From Stappia indica (lineage in GTDB: Bacteria; Pseudomonadota; Alphaproteobacteria; Rhizobiales; Stappiaceae), in contig NZ_MBQE01000002.1 in assembly GCF_001696535.1 (NCBI RefSeq), positions 124,001-188,000 of the forward strand: a DNA stretch of 64,000 bases, given 5' to 3'. Below are positions 24,569 to 33,872 of this stretch, one piece after another. The stretch's first letter is position 1. The number at the start of each line of letters is the position of its first letter. A program made the position numbers and the translations under genes. The notes under the pieces were generated by a model. It made no database searches and was not told where the DNA came from. It saw only the letters and a list, made by a program, of their open reading frames with translations.

Positions 24569-26206
24569 TCAGACCTTGCGGGCCATCTCGCGCAGCACGA
24601 ATTTCTGGATCTTGCCGGTGGAGGTCTTCGGCAGCTCGGTAAAGACCACGTGGCGGGGGACCTTGAAGCGGGCAAGCCGCTCGCGGCAAAACTCGATGAT
24701 CTCCTCCGCCCCGACCGACGCGCCGGGGCGCAGCTCGACGAAGGCGCAAGGCGTCTCGCCCCACTTGTCGTCCGGGCGGGCGACCACGGCGGCGGCCATG
24801 ACGTCGCGATGCTTGAACAGCACGTCCTCCACCTCGATGGAGGAGATGTTCTCGCCGCCGGAGATGATGATGTCCTTGGAGCGATCCTTGAGCTGGATGT
24901 AGCCGTCCTCGTGCATCACGCCGAGGTCGCCGGAATGGAACCAGCCGCCGGAGAAGGCCTCGGCCGTCGCTTCCGGGTTCTTGAGATAGCCCTTCATCAC
25001 GACATTGCCGCGGAACATCACCTCGCCGAGGGTCTCGCCGTCGGCCGGCACGGGCTGCATGGTCTGGGGATCGAGCACCGCAAGATCCTCCAGCGCCACG
25101 TAGCGCACGCCCTGGCGGGCCTTCAGGGCGGCCTGCTCGGCGGCGGGCCGGTCGTCCCATTCCCGCTTCCAGTCGTTGACGACGGCGGGGCCGTAGACCT
25201 CGGTCAGGCCATAGAGGTGGGTGACGTTGAAGCCCGCTTCCTTCATCGCCGCAAGCACGGCCTCGGGCGGGGGAGCCGCGGCGGTGAAGAACTCGACGAT
25301 GCGCCCGTCGAGGTCGCGCTTTTCCTCGTCCGGCGCGTTGAGGACGGTCGACATGACGATGGGCGCGCCGCACAGATGGGTGACGCCCTCCTCGGCGAGT
25401 GCCTCCCAGATCTGCTTCGCACGGACCCAGCGCAGGCACACATGGGTGCCGGCGACCAGCGACAGCGACCATGGAAAGCACCAGCCGTTGCAATGGAACA
25501 TCGGCAGGGTCCACAGGTAGACCGGATGCCGAGCCATGGAGGCGGTCAGGACGTTGGCCTGGGCCAGCAGATAGGCGCCGCGATGGTGGTAGACGACGCC
25601 CTTCGGATTGCCGGTCGTGCCGGAGGTATAGTTCAGCGAGATGGCGTCCCACTCGTCCGCCGGCAGCTGCCAGGCGAAGTCGGTATCGCCGGACGCGACG
25701 AAGTCCTCGTAGCCGATCTCGCCCAGCAACTCGCCGGTCTGCGGGAACTCCGGGTCGTCGTAGTCGATGACGAGCGGGGAGACCTTGGCCAGTGCCAGCG
25801 CCTCCTTCATCACCGGGGCGAATTCCCTGTCGGTGATGACGACCTTGCTTTCCGCATGGTCGAGCTGAAAGGCGAGGACGGCGGCGTCGAGCCGGGTGTT
25901 GAGCGAGTGCAGCACGGCGCCGGTCATCGGCACGCCGTAATGAGCCTCGAGCATCGGCGGGGTGTTGGAGAGCATCACCGTGACTGTGTCGTTCTTGCCG
26001 ATGCCCCTTGCGGTCAGCGCCGAGGCGAGCCTGCGGGTGCGGGCATAGAACTCGGCATAGGAGACGCGCTGGCGCCCGTGCACGATGGCGATGTGTTCGG
26101 GGAAGACGGCGGCGGCCCTGGCCAGGAAGCTCAAGGGCGACAGCGGTGTGTAGTTCGCCTGGACCTTGTCGAGATCGCGCGTGAAGGGGTTGCCGTTATC
26201 GGCCAT
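24569..26206 (-). CDS. Acyl-CoA synthetase (AMP-forming)
   Basis: The 545-residue ligase activates a carboxylic acid via an acyl-adenylate to acyl-CoA. The P-loop is YTSGTTGNPKGV, the A5 region YGLTEVYG, A8 GWFHSGDLG and the C-terminal catalytic lysine is in PKTSTGKIQK. The LPMFHCNGWCFPW segment and overall length match the medium-chain / 3-methylmercaptopropionyl-CoA ligase (DmdB-like) branch common in marine alphaproteobacteria, but the substrate cannot be decided from sequence. The permease gene next to it (26324) is on the same strand, upstream. Confidence 0.92.
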   Translation of the reverse strand: MADNGNPFTRDLDKVQANYTPLSPLSFLARAAAVFPEHIAIVHGRQRVSYAEFYARTRRLASALTARGIGKNDTVTVMLSNTPPMLEAHYGVPMTGAVLHSLNTRLDAAVLAFQLDHAESKVVITDREFAPVMKEALALAKVSPLVIDYDDPEFPQTGELLGEIGYEDFVASGDTDFAWQLPADEWDAISLNYTSGTTGNPKGVVYHHRGAYLLAQANVLTASMARHPVYLWTLPMFHCNGWCFPWSLSLVAGTHVCLRWVRAKQIWEALAEEGVTHLCGAPIVMSTVLNAPDEEKRDLDGRIVEFFTAAAPPPEAVLAAMKEAGFNVTHLYGLTEVYGPAVVNDWKREWDDRPAAEQAALKARQGVRYVALEDLAVLDPQTMQPVPADGETLGEVMFRGNVVMKGYLKNPEATAEAFSGGWFHSGDLGVMHEDGYIQLKDRSKDIIISGGENISSIEVEDVLFKHRDVMAAAVVARPDDKWGETPCAFVELRPGASVGAEEIIEFCRERLARFKVPRHVVFTELPKTSTGKIQKFVLREMARKV

Positions 26207-26323
26207 TCGTTCCTCCGAAGGTGCCCTGTCGCCGGCGCTTTTCGCTTTCGCCGTTCCCCGGCATCAAAGCGGCAAAGCGCCCGCCGATCAACCGGATAGA
26301 AAGGGGGAGGGTCTGGGCGCCGT

Positions 26324-27088
26324 TCAGGCGAGCAAGGCGCTCAGACCGTCCCACAGGAGCTTCAGGCCGATGACGCCGACGGCGAGATAGGTGATGCGGT
26401 AGAACAGCGCCGGCTGCACCCGCCGCACCAGCCAGACGCCGGCAAGCGTCGCCAGCGGGGCCAGCGGCAGCAGCATCGCGGAGGTGGCAAGGTTCGTCGC
26501 GTCGAACTGGCCGAGCGCGGCATAGGGCACCAGCTTGACCGCGTTCATCGAGGTGAAGAACAGCACGGTGGTGCCGGCAAAGCGGATCGGGTCGAGCCGC
26601 AACGGCAGCATGTAGATCTGGTAGGGCGGGCCGCCGGTATGGCTGACGAAGCTGGTGAAGCCGGAGATCGCGCCCCAGAAGCGGCCGGCCCATGGTCGCT
26701 GCGGCTTCGGCTCGCCTCGCCGGGCGCCACCGCGCAGATAGTCGAGCGTGAAGAGGATGGCGACGCTGCCGACCAGCAGGCGCACATGCGCGTCGCTGAC
26801 ATGGGCGGCCGCGAGATAGCCGATGCCGATGCCCAGGATCGCCGGCGGCAGCAGGATGCGCAGGCTCTCCCCGTCATACTTGCCGCGATAGGCGATGAGG
26901 CCGGACATGTCCATGACCACGAGGATCGGCAGCATGATGCCGGCTGCCTGCACCGGCGGGATCACCAGGCTCATCATGGGCACGCCGAGCAGCGCCAGCG
27001 GTCCGCCGAAGCCGCCCTTGGCCAGGCCGACCAGGATCACCGCCGGAATGGCGAAGGCGTAGAACAAGGGGTCGGTGACGGGGTGCAA
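26324..27088 (-). CDS. TauE/SafE family permease
   Basis: The 254-residue membrane protein has about eight hydrophobic helices and the TauE/SafE family marks GLAKGGFGGPLALLGVPMMS near the N-terminus and GFTSFVSHTGGPP at the start of the second half. Relatives export sulphite, sulphoacetate or other organosulphur anions. I choose TTG 27088 because AGGAAG lies six bases before it; a TTG at 27145 would add 19 residues reaching into the hip operators. Its promoter must share the 180-base AT-rich gap with hipB, so HipB could also affect it. Confidence 0.85.
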   Translation of the reverse strand: MHPVTDPLFYAFAIPAVILVGLAKGGFGGPLALLGVPMMSLVIPPVQAAGIMLPILVVMDMSGLIAYRGKYDGESLRILLPPAILGIGIGYLAAAHVSDAHVRLLVGSVAILFTLDYLRGGARRGEPKPQRPWAGRFWGAISGFTSFVSHTGGPPYQIYMLPLRLDPIRFAGTTVLFFTSMNAVKLVPYAALGQFDATNLATSAMLLPLAPLATLAGVWLVRRVQPALFYRITYLAVGVIGLKLLWDGLSALLA

Positions 27089-27149
27089 GATGGGCTTCCT
27101 GAAGGAGGGTGCGGGGCATACTAAGGTCCCGTCCGGGAAAAGCAAACGC

Positions 27150-27167
27150 TATACGCCAAGGCGTATA
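27150..27167. promoter_or_regulatory. hip operator 1
   Basis: Perfect inverted repeat TATACGCC-AA-GGCGTATA. It lies on the TauE side of the gap between the permease gene and hipB. Confidence 0.75.
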
Positions 27168-27186
27168 ATTTAATTATATATGTTTT

Positions 27187-27211
27187 AGCGTATAAAATTA
27201 GATTATACGCT
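27187..27211. promoter_or_regulatory. hip operator 2
   Basis: Perfect 9-bp arms AGCGTATAA and TTATACGCT with a 7-base AT-rich spacer, in the middle of the gap. Confidence 0.75.
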
Positions 27212-27222
27212 GTGTTATATAT

Positions 27223-27252
27223 TTGTCAGATATTGGGCTTGGCGTATAACGC
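27223..27252 (+). promoter_or_regulatory. hipBA promoter with overlapping operator 3
   Basis: TTGTCA and TATAAC are 16 bases apart; the -10 hexamer lies inside GGCGTATAACGC, a fifth copy of the GCGTATA half-site. Binding there would block the promoter directly. Confidence 0.65.
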
Positions 27253-27267
27253 TGTGAGGAGGCCAGC

Positions 27268-27528
27268 ATGAGCGACCTTGCACGCAGTCCGAAGCAGATC
27301 GGCAGCATTATCCGGCGCGTCCGCAAAAAGCGGGGGCTGAGCCAGATGGAGCTCAGCGAACGGACCGGTCTTCGGCAGGGTACGATCTCGCTCATCGAGA
27401 CCGGCAATCCGGCCGCACGTATCGAGACGCTGCTGGCCATCCTGGCTGCGCTCGATCTGGATTTCAGGATCAGTACGCGTGAGCCCGGCCCGTCACATAC
27501 CGACGATCTCGAAGATCTGTTCGGATAA
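27268..27528 (+). CDS. hipB: HipB-like antitoxin, XRE helix-turn-helix
   Basis: The 86-residue protein has a Cro/C1-type helix-turn-helix at about residues 10-65 (RKKRGLSQMELSERTGLRQGTISLIETG). It ends in an acidic tail (TDDLEDLFG). In E. coli HipB neutralises HipA and represses the operon. GAGGAGG precedes the ATG. Its stop codon overlaps the hipA start (TAATG), so they are coupled. The operators upstream fit autoregulation. The module interrupts otherwise housekeeping synteny, which suggests acquisition by transfer. Confidence 0.93.
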   Translation: MSDLARSPKQIGSIIRRVRKKRGLSQMELSERTGLRQGTISLIETGNPAARIETLLAILAALDLDFRISTREPGPSHTDDLEDLFG

Positions 27529-28847
27529 TGGGGCGCCGGCCAACATACCCGCCTCTGCGGGTCTACCAGAACGGACGCCTCGTCGGCCTTCTGCTGAAGG
27601 AGCCGGGTGGAGGTGTTGCATTCCGCTATGACGCCGGGTGGCTGGAGCGGGCCAATGCGGTTCCGGTGTCCTTGTCGCTGCCTCTGCGGGAGGATGCCTA
27701 TCGCGGGGAGCCGGTCCTTGCGGTGTTCGAGAACCTGCTGCCCGATTCCGACGCCCTGCGCCGACGGGTGGCCGAGACGGTGGGCGCGCGGGGGATCGAT
27801 GCCTTCGCCATGCTGTCGCGGATCGGCCGCGATTGCGTCGGAGCCCTGCAGTTCGTTGCCGGCGACGAAGAGCGCAAGGAGGACGGCCCCTCGGATGGCG
27901 AAGTCCTGGACGAGGCTGCCGTCGAAAGGGTCCTTCGGAACCTTGCAATGGCACCGCTGGGTATCGAGCGGGACGAAGATTTTCGGATCTCTCTTGCCGG
28001 CGTCCAGGAAAAGACCGCTCTTCTGCGCCATGACGGACGCTGGCTGAAACCGCATGGCACGACGCCGACGACACATATCTTCAAGACGCAGATCGGGGTG
28101 CTACCCGGCGGGATCAACCTCACCGACAGCGTGGAGAACGAGTTCTACTGCCTGAAACTGGCCGAGGCCTTCGGGCTTGCCGTCAATGCGGCGGAGATAT
28201 GCGTCTTCGGAGAGACGAAAGCGCTGGTGATCGAGCGCTTCGACCGTTTGCGGACGCGGGACGGCCGCCTGCTGCGGCTGCCCCAGGAAGACTGCTGCCA
28301 GGCGCTGTCGGTTCCCCCGACGCTCAAATACCAGAGCGACGGCGGGCCGGGCATGGCCGAGATTCTCGATCTGCTCAAGGGAAGCGATACGCCGCTCGAG
28401 GATCAGGAGCGGTTCCTGGCCGCCCAGATTTTCTTCTGGGCGATCGGAGCAACGGACGGGCATGCGAAAAACTTCAGCCTCTTCCTGAGGCCGGGCGGTG
28501 CGTTTCGCCTGACACCGTTCTACGACATCCTTACTGTCCAGCCGCTATTGGATGCTCGCCAGATCACGAAAAGGCAGATGAAGCTCGCCATGTCTGCCGG
28601 CCGCAACCGGCATTATCGTGTGGACGAGATACAGCCGCGCCACTTTCTGCAGACGGCCAGATTGGCCAATGTTGCCGAAAGAACGGCGTTGCGTGCGCTG
28701 GAGCACGTGGCCGGCAGGGCGGAGCGCGCTTTCGAAGAGGTGGAACAGGCCTTGCCGCCGGGGTTTCCCGAGCGGATCCACGCCTCGGTCAGGGACGCGG
28801 CCATGCCGCGCATTGCGGCGATCTCCCGCCTGTTGCGGGAACGTTGA
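27528..28847 (+). CDS. hipA: HipA serine/threonine kinase toxin
   Basis: The 439-residue protein is very like E. coli HipA in length and motifs: HipA_N domain (about 1-110), then FRISLAGVQEKTAL with the autophosphorylated P-loop serine (near 156), PTTHIFKTQIG, VIERFDR, LPQEDCCQ, KYQSDGGPG, the catalytic loop GATDGHAKNFS (Asp near 310) and LTPFYDI (metal-binding Asp). E. coli HipA phosphorylates glutamyl-tRNA synthetase, inducing the stringent response and persistence; a similar target is inferred. All key residues are present, so the toxin should be active. Confidence 0.95.
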   Translation: MGRRPTYPPLRVYQNGRLVGLLLKEPGGGVAFRYDAGWLERANAVPVSLSLPLREDAYRGEPVLAVFENLLPDSDALRRRVAETVGARGIDAFAMLSRIGRDCVGALQFVAGDEERKEDGPSDGEVLDEAAVERVLRNLAMAPLGIERDEDFRISLAGVQEKTALLRHDGRWLKPHGTTPTTHIFKTQIGVLPGGINLTDSVENEFYCLKLAEAFGLAVNAAEICVFGETKALVIERFDRLRTRDGRLLRLPQEDCCQALSVPPTLKYQSDGGPGMAEILDLLKGSDTPLEDQERFLAAQIFFWAIGATDGHAKNFSLFLRPGGAFRLTPFYDILTVQPLLDARQITKRQMKLAMSAGRNRHYRVDEIQPRHFLQTARLANVAERTALRALEHVAGRAERAFEEVEQALPPGFPERIHASVRDAAMPRIAAISRLLRER

Positions 28848-29076
28848 GTTGCTTGGGAGGCGACGCCGGCGGACCTAAGCAAACTTCCCATTCGCCGAAT
28901 GTATAGGGCCGCAAGGCTTGCCTTCCCCCTTTCGGTGACGGCAGATACGCAGTCGAAGACGTCCGGTCGCCGGGCGGGGGCGAGGAGGCTCCTGCGCATG
29001 CGAGCGGCGGGAAAAGGTTCGGCCTGCACGCCCCGCGCGGCGGTGCGACCGGAAGCGACAGGGAGGAGACACCCAG

Positions 29077-30990
29077 ATGGCGAGCCGTTATCACGAGGTC
29101 TACGAGGCGTGGCAGCGCGATCCGGAGGCCTTCTGGGCGAAGGCCGCGGCCGAGATCGACTGGGTGAAGCCCTGGGACAAGGTCTTCGATCCGTCGATGG
29201 GCGGCTACGGCCAGTGGTTCGCGGGCGCCGAGTGCAACACCTGCTACAACTGCCTCGACCGGCATGTGGAGCGCGGACGCCCCGGCCAGCCGGCGATCAT
29301 CTACGACAGCCCGATCACCGGCGCGAAGGCCGTCTTCACCTATGAGGAGACGCTGGCGCGGGTGAACGCGATGGCCGCGGTGCTGGCCGATCACGGGATC
29401 GGCAGGGGCGACCGCGTCATCATCTACATGCCGATGATCCCCGAGGCGGTGATGGCGATGCTGGCCTGCGCCAGGCTCGGCGCGGTGCATTCGGTCGTCT
29501 TCGGCGGTTTTGCCGCGCGCGAGCTTGCCACGCGCATCGACGACGCGACGCCGAAGGCCATCGTCGCCGCGTCCTGCGGCATCGAGCCGGGCCGGGTGGT
29601 GGCCTACAAGCCGCTGCTGGATGCGGCCATCGACATGTCCCGGCACAAGCCCGAGGCCTGTTTCGTGCTGCAGCGGCCGCAGGCCGAGGCGGCGCTGGGC
29701 GGCGCGCGCGATCACGATTTCGGCGCGCTCACCGCCGATGCGCTGGCGCAGGGGCGCGAGGTGCCTTGCGTCCCGGTGAAGGCGACCGACCCGCTCTACA
29801 TCCTCTACACCTCCGGCACGACCGGCCAGCCGAAGGGCGTGGTGCGCGACAATGGCGGCCATATGGTCGCGCTGAAGTGGACCATGGAAAACCACTACGG
29901 CATCGCGCCGGGCGAGGTGTTCTGGGCGGCCTCCGATGTCGGCTGGGTGGTCGGGCATTCCTACATCGTCTATGCGCCGCTGCTGCAAGGGGCGACGACG
30001 GTGGTGTTCGAGGGCAAGCCCATCGGCACGCCCGATGCCGGCGTATTCTGGCGGGTGATTTCCGAGCACGGCGTCGTCAGCCTGTTCACCGCGCCGACGG
30101 CCTTCCGCGCGATCAAGAAGGAAGATCCCGAAGGCAAGCTGATCGGCGACTACGACCTTGCCGCCTTCCGCAGCCTGTTCCTGGCCGGCGAGCGCGCCGA
30201 CCCGGACACCATCGCCTGGGCGGAGGACAAGCTCGGCGTGCCGGTGATCGACCACTGGTGGCAGACGGAGACGGGCTGGCCCATCGTCGGCAATCCGGTC
30301 GGGCTCGGCATGCTGCCGGTCAAGCACGGCTCGCCGACCGTTCCCATGCCCGGCTACGACGTGCAGGTGGTGGACGATGCCGGGCACCCGGTCGCCAGGG
30401 GCACGCTCGGCAATGTGGTGATCAAGCTGCCGCTGCCGCCGGGCTGCCTGCCGACGCTGTGGAATGCGCCGGAGCGGTTCCACGCGAGCTACCTGGAGGA
30501 GTTCCCCGGCTGCTACAAGACGGCGGATGCCGGCCTGATGGACGAGGACGGCTATCTTTTCATCATGGCGCGCACCGACGACATCATCAACGTGGCGGGA
30601 CACCGCTTGTCGACGGGCGCGATGGAAGAGGTGCTGGCGAGCCACAAGGACGTGGCCGAATGCGCGGTGATCGGCGTTGCCGACCAGCTCAAGGGCCAGG
30701 CGCCCTGCGGCTTCGTCGTGCTGAAGGCCGGCGTCAACCGGCCGCATTCGGAGATCGAGAAGGAACTCGTGGCCCTGGTGCGGGAGAAGATCGGCCCCGT
30801 CGCCGCGTTCAAGCTGGCGATCACCGTCGACCGGTTGCCCAAGACCCGCTCGGGCAAGATCCTGCGCGCCACCATGCGGCAGGTCGCGGACGGGACGGAG
30901 TACCGCATGCCGGCGACCATCGACGATCCCGCGATCATCGACGAGATCGCCGCCGCGCTGAAGGAGCGGGGCCTGCCGGTCGCCGGCTGA
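29077..30990 (+). CDS. prpE: Propionyl-CoA synthetase
   Basis: The 637-residue AMP-forming ligase converts propionate to propionyl-CoA. It has the acetyl-/propionyl-CoA synthetase N-terminus (YHEVYEAWQRDPEAFW, then NTCYNCLDRHV), ATP loop YTSGTTGQPKGV, WWQTETGW, and the C-terminal PKTRSGKILRATM with the lysine that can be acetylated. The GAGAECNTCYNC-type beginning and FGGFAARELATRIDDA separate PrpE from acetyl-CoA synthetase. GGAGGAG precedes ATG 29077. No methylcitrate-cycle gene adjoins it, so propionyl-CoA probably goes to the methylmalonyl route (inference). Confidence 0.94.
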   Translation: MASRYHEVYEAWQRDPEAFWAKAAAEIDWVKPWDKVFDPSMGGYGQWFAGAECNTCYNCLDRHVERGRPGQPAIIYDSPITGAKAVFTYEETLARVNAMAAVLADHGIGRGDRVIIYMPMIPEAVMAMLACARLGAVHSVVFGGFAARELATRIDDATPKAIVAASCGIEPGRVVAYKPLLDAAIDMSRHKPEACFVLQRPQAEAALGGARDHDFGALTADALAQGREVPCVPVKATDPLYILYTSGTTGQPKGVVRDNGGHMVALKWTMENHYGIAPGEVFWAASDVGWVVGHSYIVYAPLLQGATTVVFEGKPIGTPDAGVFWRVISEHGVVSLFTAPTAFRAIKKEDPEGKLIGDYDLAAFRSLFLAGERADPDTIAWAEDKLGVPVIDHWWQTETGWPIVGNPVGLGMLPVKHGSPTVPMPGYDVQVVDDAGHPVARGTLGNVVIKLPLPPGCLPTLWNAPERFHASYLEEFPGCYKTADAGLMDEDGYLFIMARTDDIINVAGHRLSTGAMEEVLASHKDVAECAVIGVADQLKGQAPCGFVVLKAGVNRPHSEIEKELVALVREKIGPVAAFKLAITVDRLPKTRSGKILRATMRQVADGTEYRMPATIDDPAIIDEIAAALKERGLPVAG

Positions 30991-31160
30991 GCAGCGGCGA
31001 CAAGCACCCCGCGCCCGGCCGCCCCGGTTCTCCAGACGGTTTTGCCGCTGGTGCATCGACAGGGGCGGCGGCGCGGCCTATGTTCGCCCGCTGAGATGGC
31101 TGCCCCTTTCCGGAGCGGCCTGTCCCGAAATTGCGTGAACAGACAGCAGCGAGGAACCCC

Positions 31161-31952
31161 GTGTCCCTGGAAAACAAGGTTGCCATCGTCACCGGCGCGG
31201 CCGGCGGTATCGGCTACGCCATTGCGCGCCGTTTTCTCTCCGATGGCGCCAAGGTTGTCATCGCCGATGTGGACGATGCGCGCGGCGAGGCGGCCGAGGA
31301 AGAGCTGAAGTCCTTCGGCGAGGTGCGCTACGTCCACTGCAACGTCGCGGAGAAGCTCGACGTGCGCAACCTGGTGGCGGCGACGCTGGATGCCTTCGGC
31401 GACATCGACATTCTGGTGAACAATGCCGGCATCGTCATCGGCGGCGACTTCCTCGATCTCGACGAGGCGGATTTCGACCGCGTGCTGTCGGTGAACCTGA
31501 AGGGCGCGTTCCTGTGCACCCAGGCAATCGCCCGTCACATGGTCGACAAGGTGGAAGCAGGCGGCGAGCCGGGCGTCATCATCAACATGTCGTCGGTGAA
31601 CGCGGTCTTCGCCATCGCCAACCAGGTGCCCTATTCGATCTCCAAGGGCGGCATGAACCAGCTGACCAAGGTCGCGGCGCTGTCGCTGGCCCCCTACGGC
31701 ATCCGCGTCAACGGCATCGGCCCCGGCTCGATCATGACCGACATGCTGGCCTCGGTGAACTCCGACAAGGCCGCGCGCATGCGGGTGCTCTCGCGCACCC
31801 CGCTCGGCCGCGTCGGCGAGCCGTCGGAGATCGCGGGCGTTGCCGCGTTCCTCGCCTCGGACGATTCCAGCTACATGACTGGCCAGACGCTCTATGCCGA
31901 CGGCGGGCGCCTGCCGCTCAACTACACGGTGCCGGTCGCCGAAGAGGACTGA
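31161..31952 (+). CDS. SDR family oxidoreductase
   Basis: The 263-residue short-chain dehydrogenase has the cofactor glycines TGAAGGIG, an acidic residue after strand 2 (IADVDDA) suggesting NAD(H), NNAG, and the catalytic serine-tyrosine-lysine in NMSSVNAVFAIANQVPYSISKGG. It resembles glucose 1-dehydrogenase/3-oxoacyl-ACP reductase-like SDRs; the substrate is not predictable. GTG 31161 has GAGGAA five bases upstream; the frame to 31131 lacks homology. A bidirectional terminator separates it from the ABC transporter. Confidence 0.9.
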   Translation: MSLENKVAIVTGAAGGIGYAIARRFLSDGAKVVIADVDDARGEAAEEELKSFGEVRYVHCNVAEKLDVRNLVAATLDAFGDIDILVNNAGIVIGGDFLDLDEADFDRVLSVNLKGAFLCTQAIARHMVDKVEAGGEPGVIINMSSVNAVFAIANQVPYSISKGGMNQLTKVAALSLAPYGIRVNGIGPGSIMTDMLASVNSDKAARMRVLSRTPLGRVGEPSEIAGVAAFLASDDSSYMTGQTLYADGGRLPLNYTVPVAEED

Positions 31953-31978
31953 GCCGGGCCATCCTGCTCGACACGACG

Positions 31979-32013
31979 AAAAAAGGCCGGGCGCCCGCAG
32001 CGTCCGGCCTTTT
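31979..32013. terminator. Bidirectional terminator between SDR and ABC exporter genes
   Basis: AAAAGGCCGG pairs with CCGGCCTTTT around a GC-rich loop; six A precede and four T follow, serving both convergent genes. Confidence 0.8.
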
Positions 32014-32039
32014 CGCATGCGGGCGAGAGTGAGCGCGCT

Positions 32040-33872
32040 CTACTCGGCGGCGGAGCTGCGGTCCTCGCGCGGGCTGTCGAAGGCCTGCGCCCCGCTCTCG
32101 AACTGCAGCTTGGCGAGCTTGGCATAGAGGCCGCCGCGCGCGACGAGATCGGCATGGGTGCCGCTCTCGACGATGCGCCCGCCCTCCATGACGATGATCC
32201 GGTCGGACTTCAGCACCGTGGCGAGGCGATGGGCGATCACGAGCGTGGTGCGCCCCTGCATCAAACCTTCCAGCGCGGTCTGCACCAGGGTCTCGCTCTC
32301 GGCATCGAGCGCGCTGGTCGCCTCGTCGAGCAGCAGGATCGGAGCGTCCTTCAGGATGGCGCGGGCAATGGCGATGCGCTGGCGCTGGCCGCCCGACAGG
32401 GTGATGCCGCGCTCGCCGACGGCGGTGTCGTAGCCCTCGGGAAGGGCGCGGATGAACTCGTCGGCAAAGGCGGAGCGGGCGGCGGCCTCGATCTCCGCGC
32501 GGGTCGCCTCGGGCCGGCCGAAGGCGATGTTGTCGGCGATGCTGGCGGCAAACACCGTGGTGTCCTGCGGCACGAGCGCGATCTGGCGGCGCAGGTCGAG
32601 CGGATCGCAGTCGCGCAAGGAGGTGCCGTCGACGCGCACCGTGCCGCTGGTGGGATCGTAGAAGCGCATCAACAGGTGGAACAGCGTCGACTTGCCGGCG
32701 CCGGACGGGCCGACGATGGCGACGGTCTCGCCGGGCGCGACATCGAGGCTGACATCGGTGAGCACGGGCAGCCCGCCGCCCGCGCCGTAGGCGAAGGAGA
32801 CGCCGTCGAGCCCGACCGCGCCCGACAGGCGCGGCGGCAACTTCACCGGCGTGGCCGGGGCGGCGATTTCCGGCTCGATCTTCAGCAACTCGGACAGGCG
32901 CTCGGCGGCACCGGCGGCGAGCGAAATCTCGCCCCAGACCTGGCTGAGCTCGCCGAGGGCGCCGGCGGCGAAGATCGAGTAGAGCAGGAACTGGCCGAGC
33001 TCGCCCGCAGTGATGCGGCCGACGAACACGTCGCTGGCGCCGACCCACAGCACCGTGACGACGCTGCCGGCAATGATGAACATCGCAAAGGCGGTGAGCA
33101 GGGCGCGGGCGAAGATCGCCGTGCGGGCGGCGCGGAAGGCTTCCTCGACGCTGCTGCCGAAACGCAGGCTGGCCATCGCCTCGTTGGTGAAGGCCTGGAG
33201 GGTGCGGACGGCACCGAGCGTCTCGGATGCGTAGGCGGAGGCGTCGGCCAGCGTGTCCTGCGCATGGCGCGAGCGGCGGCGCACGCTGCGGCCGAAGGCG
33301 ATGAGCGGCAGGACGATGACCGGGATCGCGCCGAGCACGAACATCGACAGGCGCGGGCTGGTGACGACCATCATCGCCGAGGCGCCGAGGAACATCATCA
33401 GGTTGCGCATGGCAATCGACGCGCTGGCGCCGACGGCTGACTTCACCTGGGTGGCGTCGGCCGTGAGGCGCGAGACCATCTCGCCGGAGCGGGCGCTGTC
33501 GAAATAGCCGGGGGAAAGGCGGATGATGTGGCTGTAGACGTCCGCGCGCAGGTCCGCGACGATCCGCTCGCCCAGCGAGGTCACCATGTAGTAGCGCAGG
33601 GCCGAGAAGGTGGCGAGCGCGGCGGCGACGAGAATGAGCACCGAGAAATAGTTGTCGACCAGCGAGGGATCGTCCGCGCCGAAGCCGAAATCGATCATCC
33701 GGCGGATGGCGATGGGCAGGACGAGCGTCGTGCCGGCCGCGCCCATCAGCGCCAGCAGCGCAAGCGCTGCACGGCCCCGATACCGGGCGAGGTACGGGAG
33801 AAGGGTGGCCAGGGGCCGCAGGTCGCGTTTTCCGCCGCGATCGGGCGTTGATGGGGAACCGTATCGGGACAC
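32040..33872 (-). CDS. ABC exporter, fused permease and ATPase
   Basis: The 610-residue half-transporter has a six-helix membrane domain (about 30-330) followed by an ATPase domain with Walker A GPSGAGKST, signature LSGGQRQRIAIARAI, Walker B LLLDEATSALD and H-loop IAHRLATV. It belongs to the MsbA/BmrA-like exporters and should act as a homodimer; the cargo (lipid or drug) is unknown. I place the start at GTG 33872; the frame continues to 34163 but the extra 97 residues show no homology and cross the rpmE promoter. The ribosome-binding site is weak. Confidence 0.88.
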   Translation of the reverse strand: MSRYGSPSTPDRGGKRDLRPLATLLPYLARYRGRAALALLALMGAAGTTLVLPIAIRRMIDFGFGADDPSLVDNYFSVLILVAAALATFSALRYYMVTSLGERIVADLRADVYSHIIRLSPGYFDSARSGEMVSRLTADATQVKSAVGASASIAMRNLMMFLGASAMMVVTSPRLSMFVLGAIPVIVLPLIAFGRSVRRRSRHAQDTLADASAYASETLGAVRTLQAFTNEAMASLRFGSSVEEAFRAARTAIFARALLTAFAMFIIAGSVVTVLWVGASDVFVGRITAGELGQFLLYSIFAAGALGELSQVWGEISLAAGAAERLSELLKIEPEIAAPATPVKLPPRLSGAVGLDGVSFAYGAGGGLPVLTDVSLDVAPGETVAIVGPSGAGKSTLFHLLMRFYDPTSGTVRVDGTSLRDCDPLDLRRQIALVPQDTTVFAASIADNIAFGRPEATRAEIEAAARSAFADEFIRALPEGYDTAVGERGITLSGGQRQRIAIARAILKDAPILLLDEATSALDAESETLVQTALEGLMQGRTTLVIAHRLATVLKSDRIIVMEGGRIVESGTHADLVARGGLYAKLAKLQFESGAQAFDSPREDRSSAAE

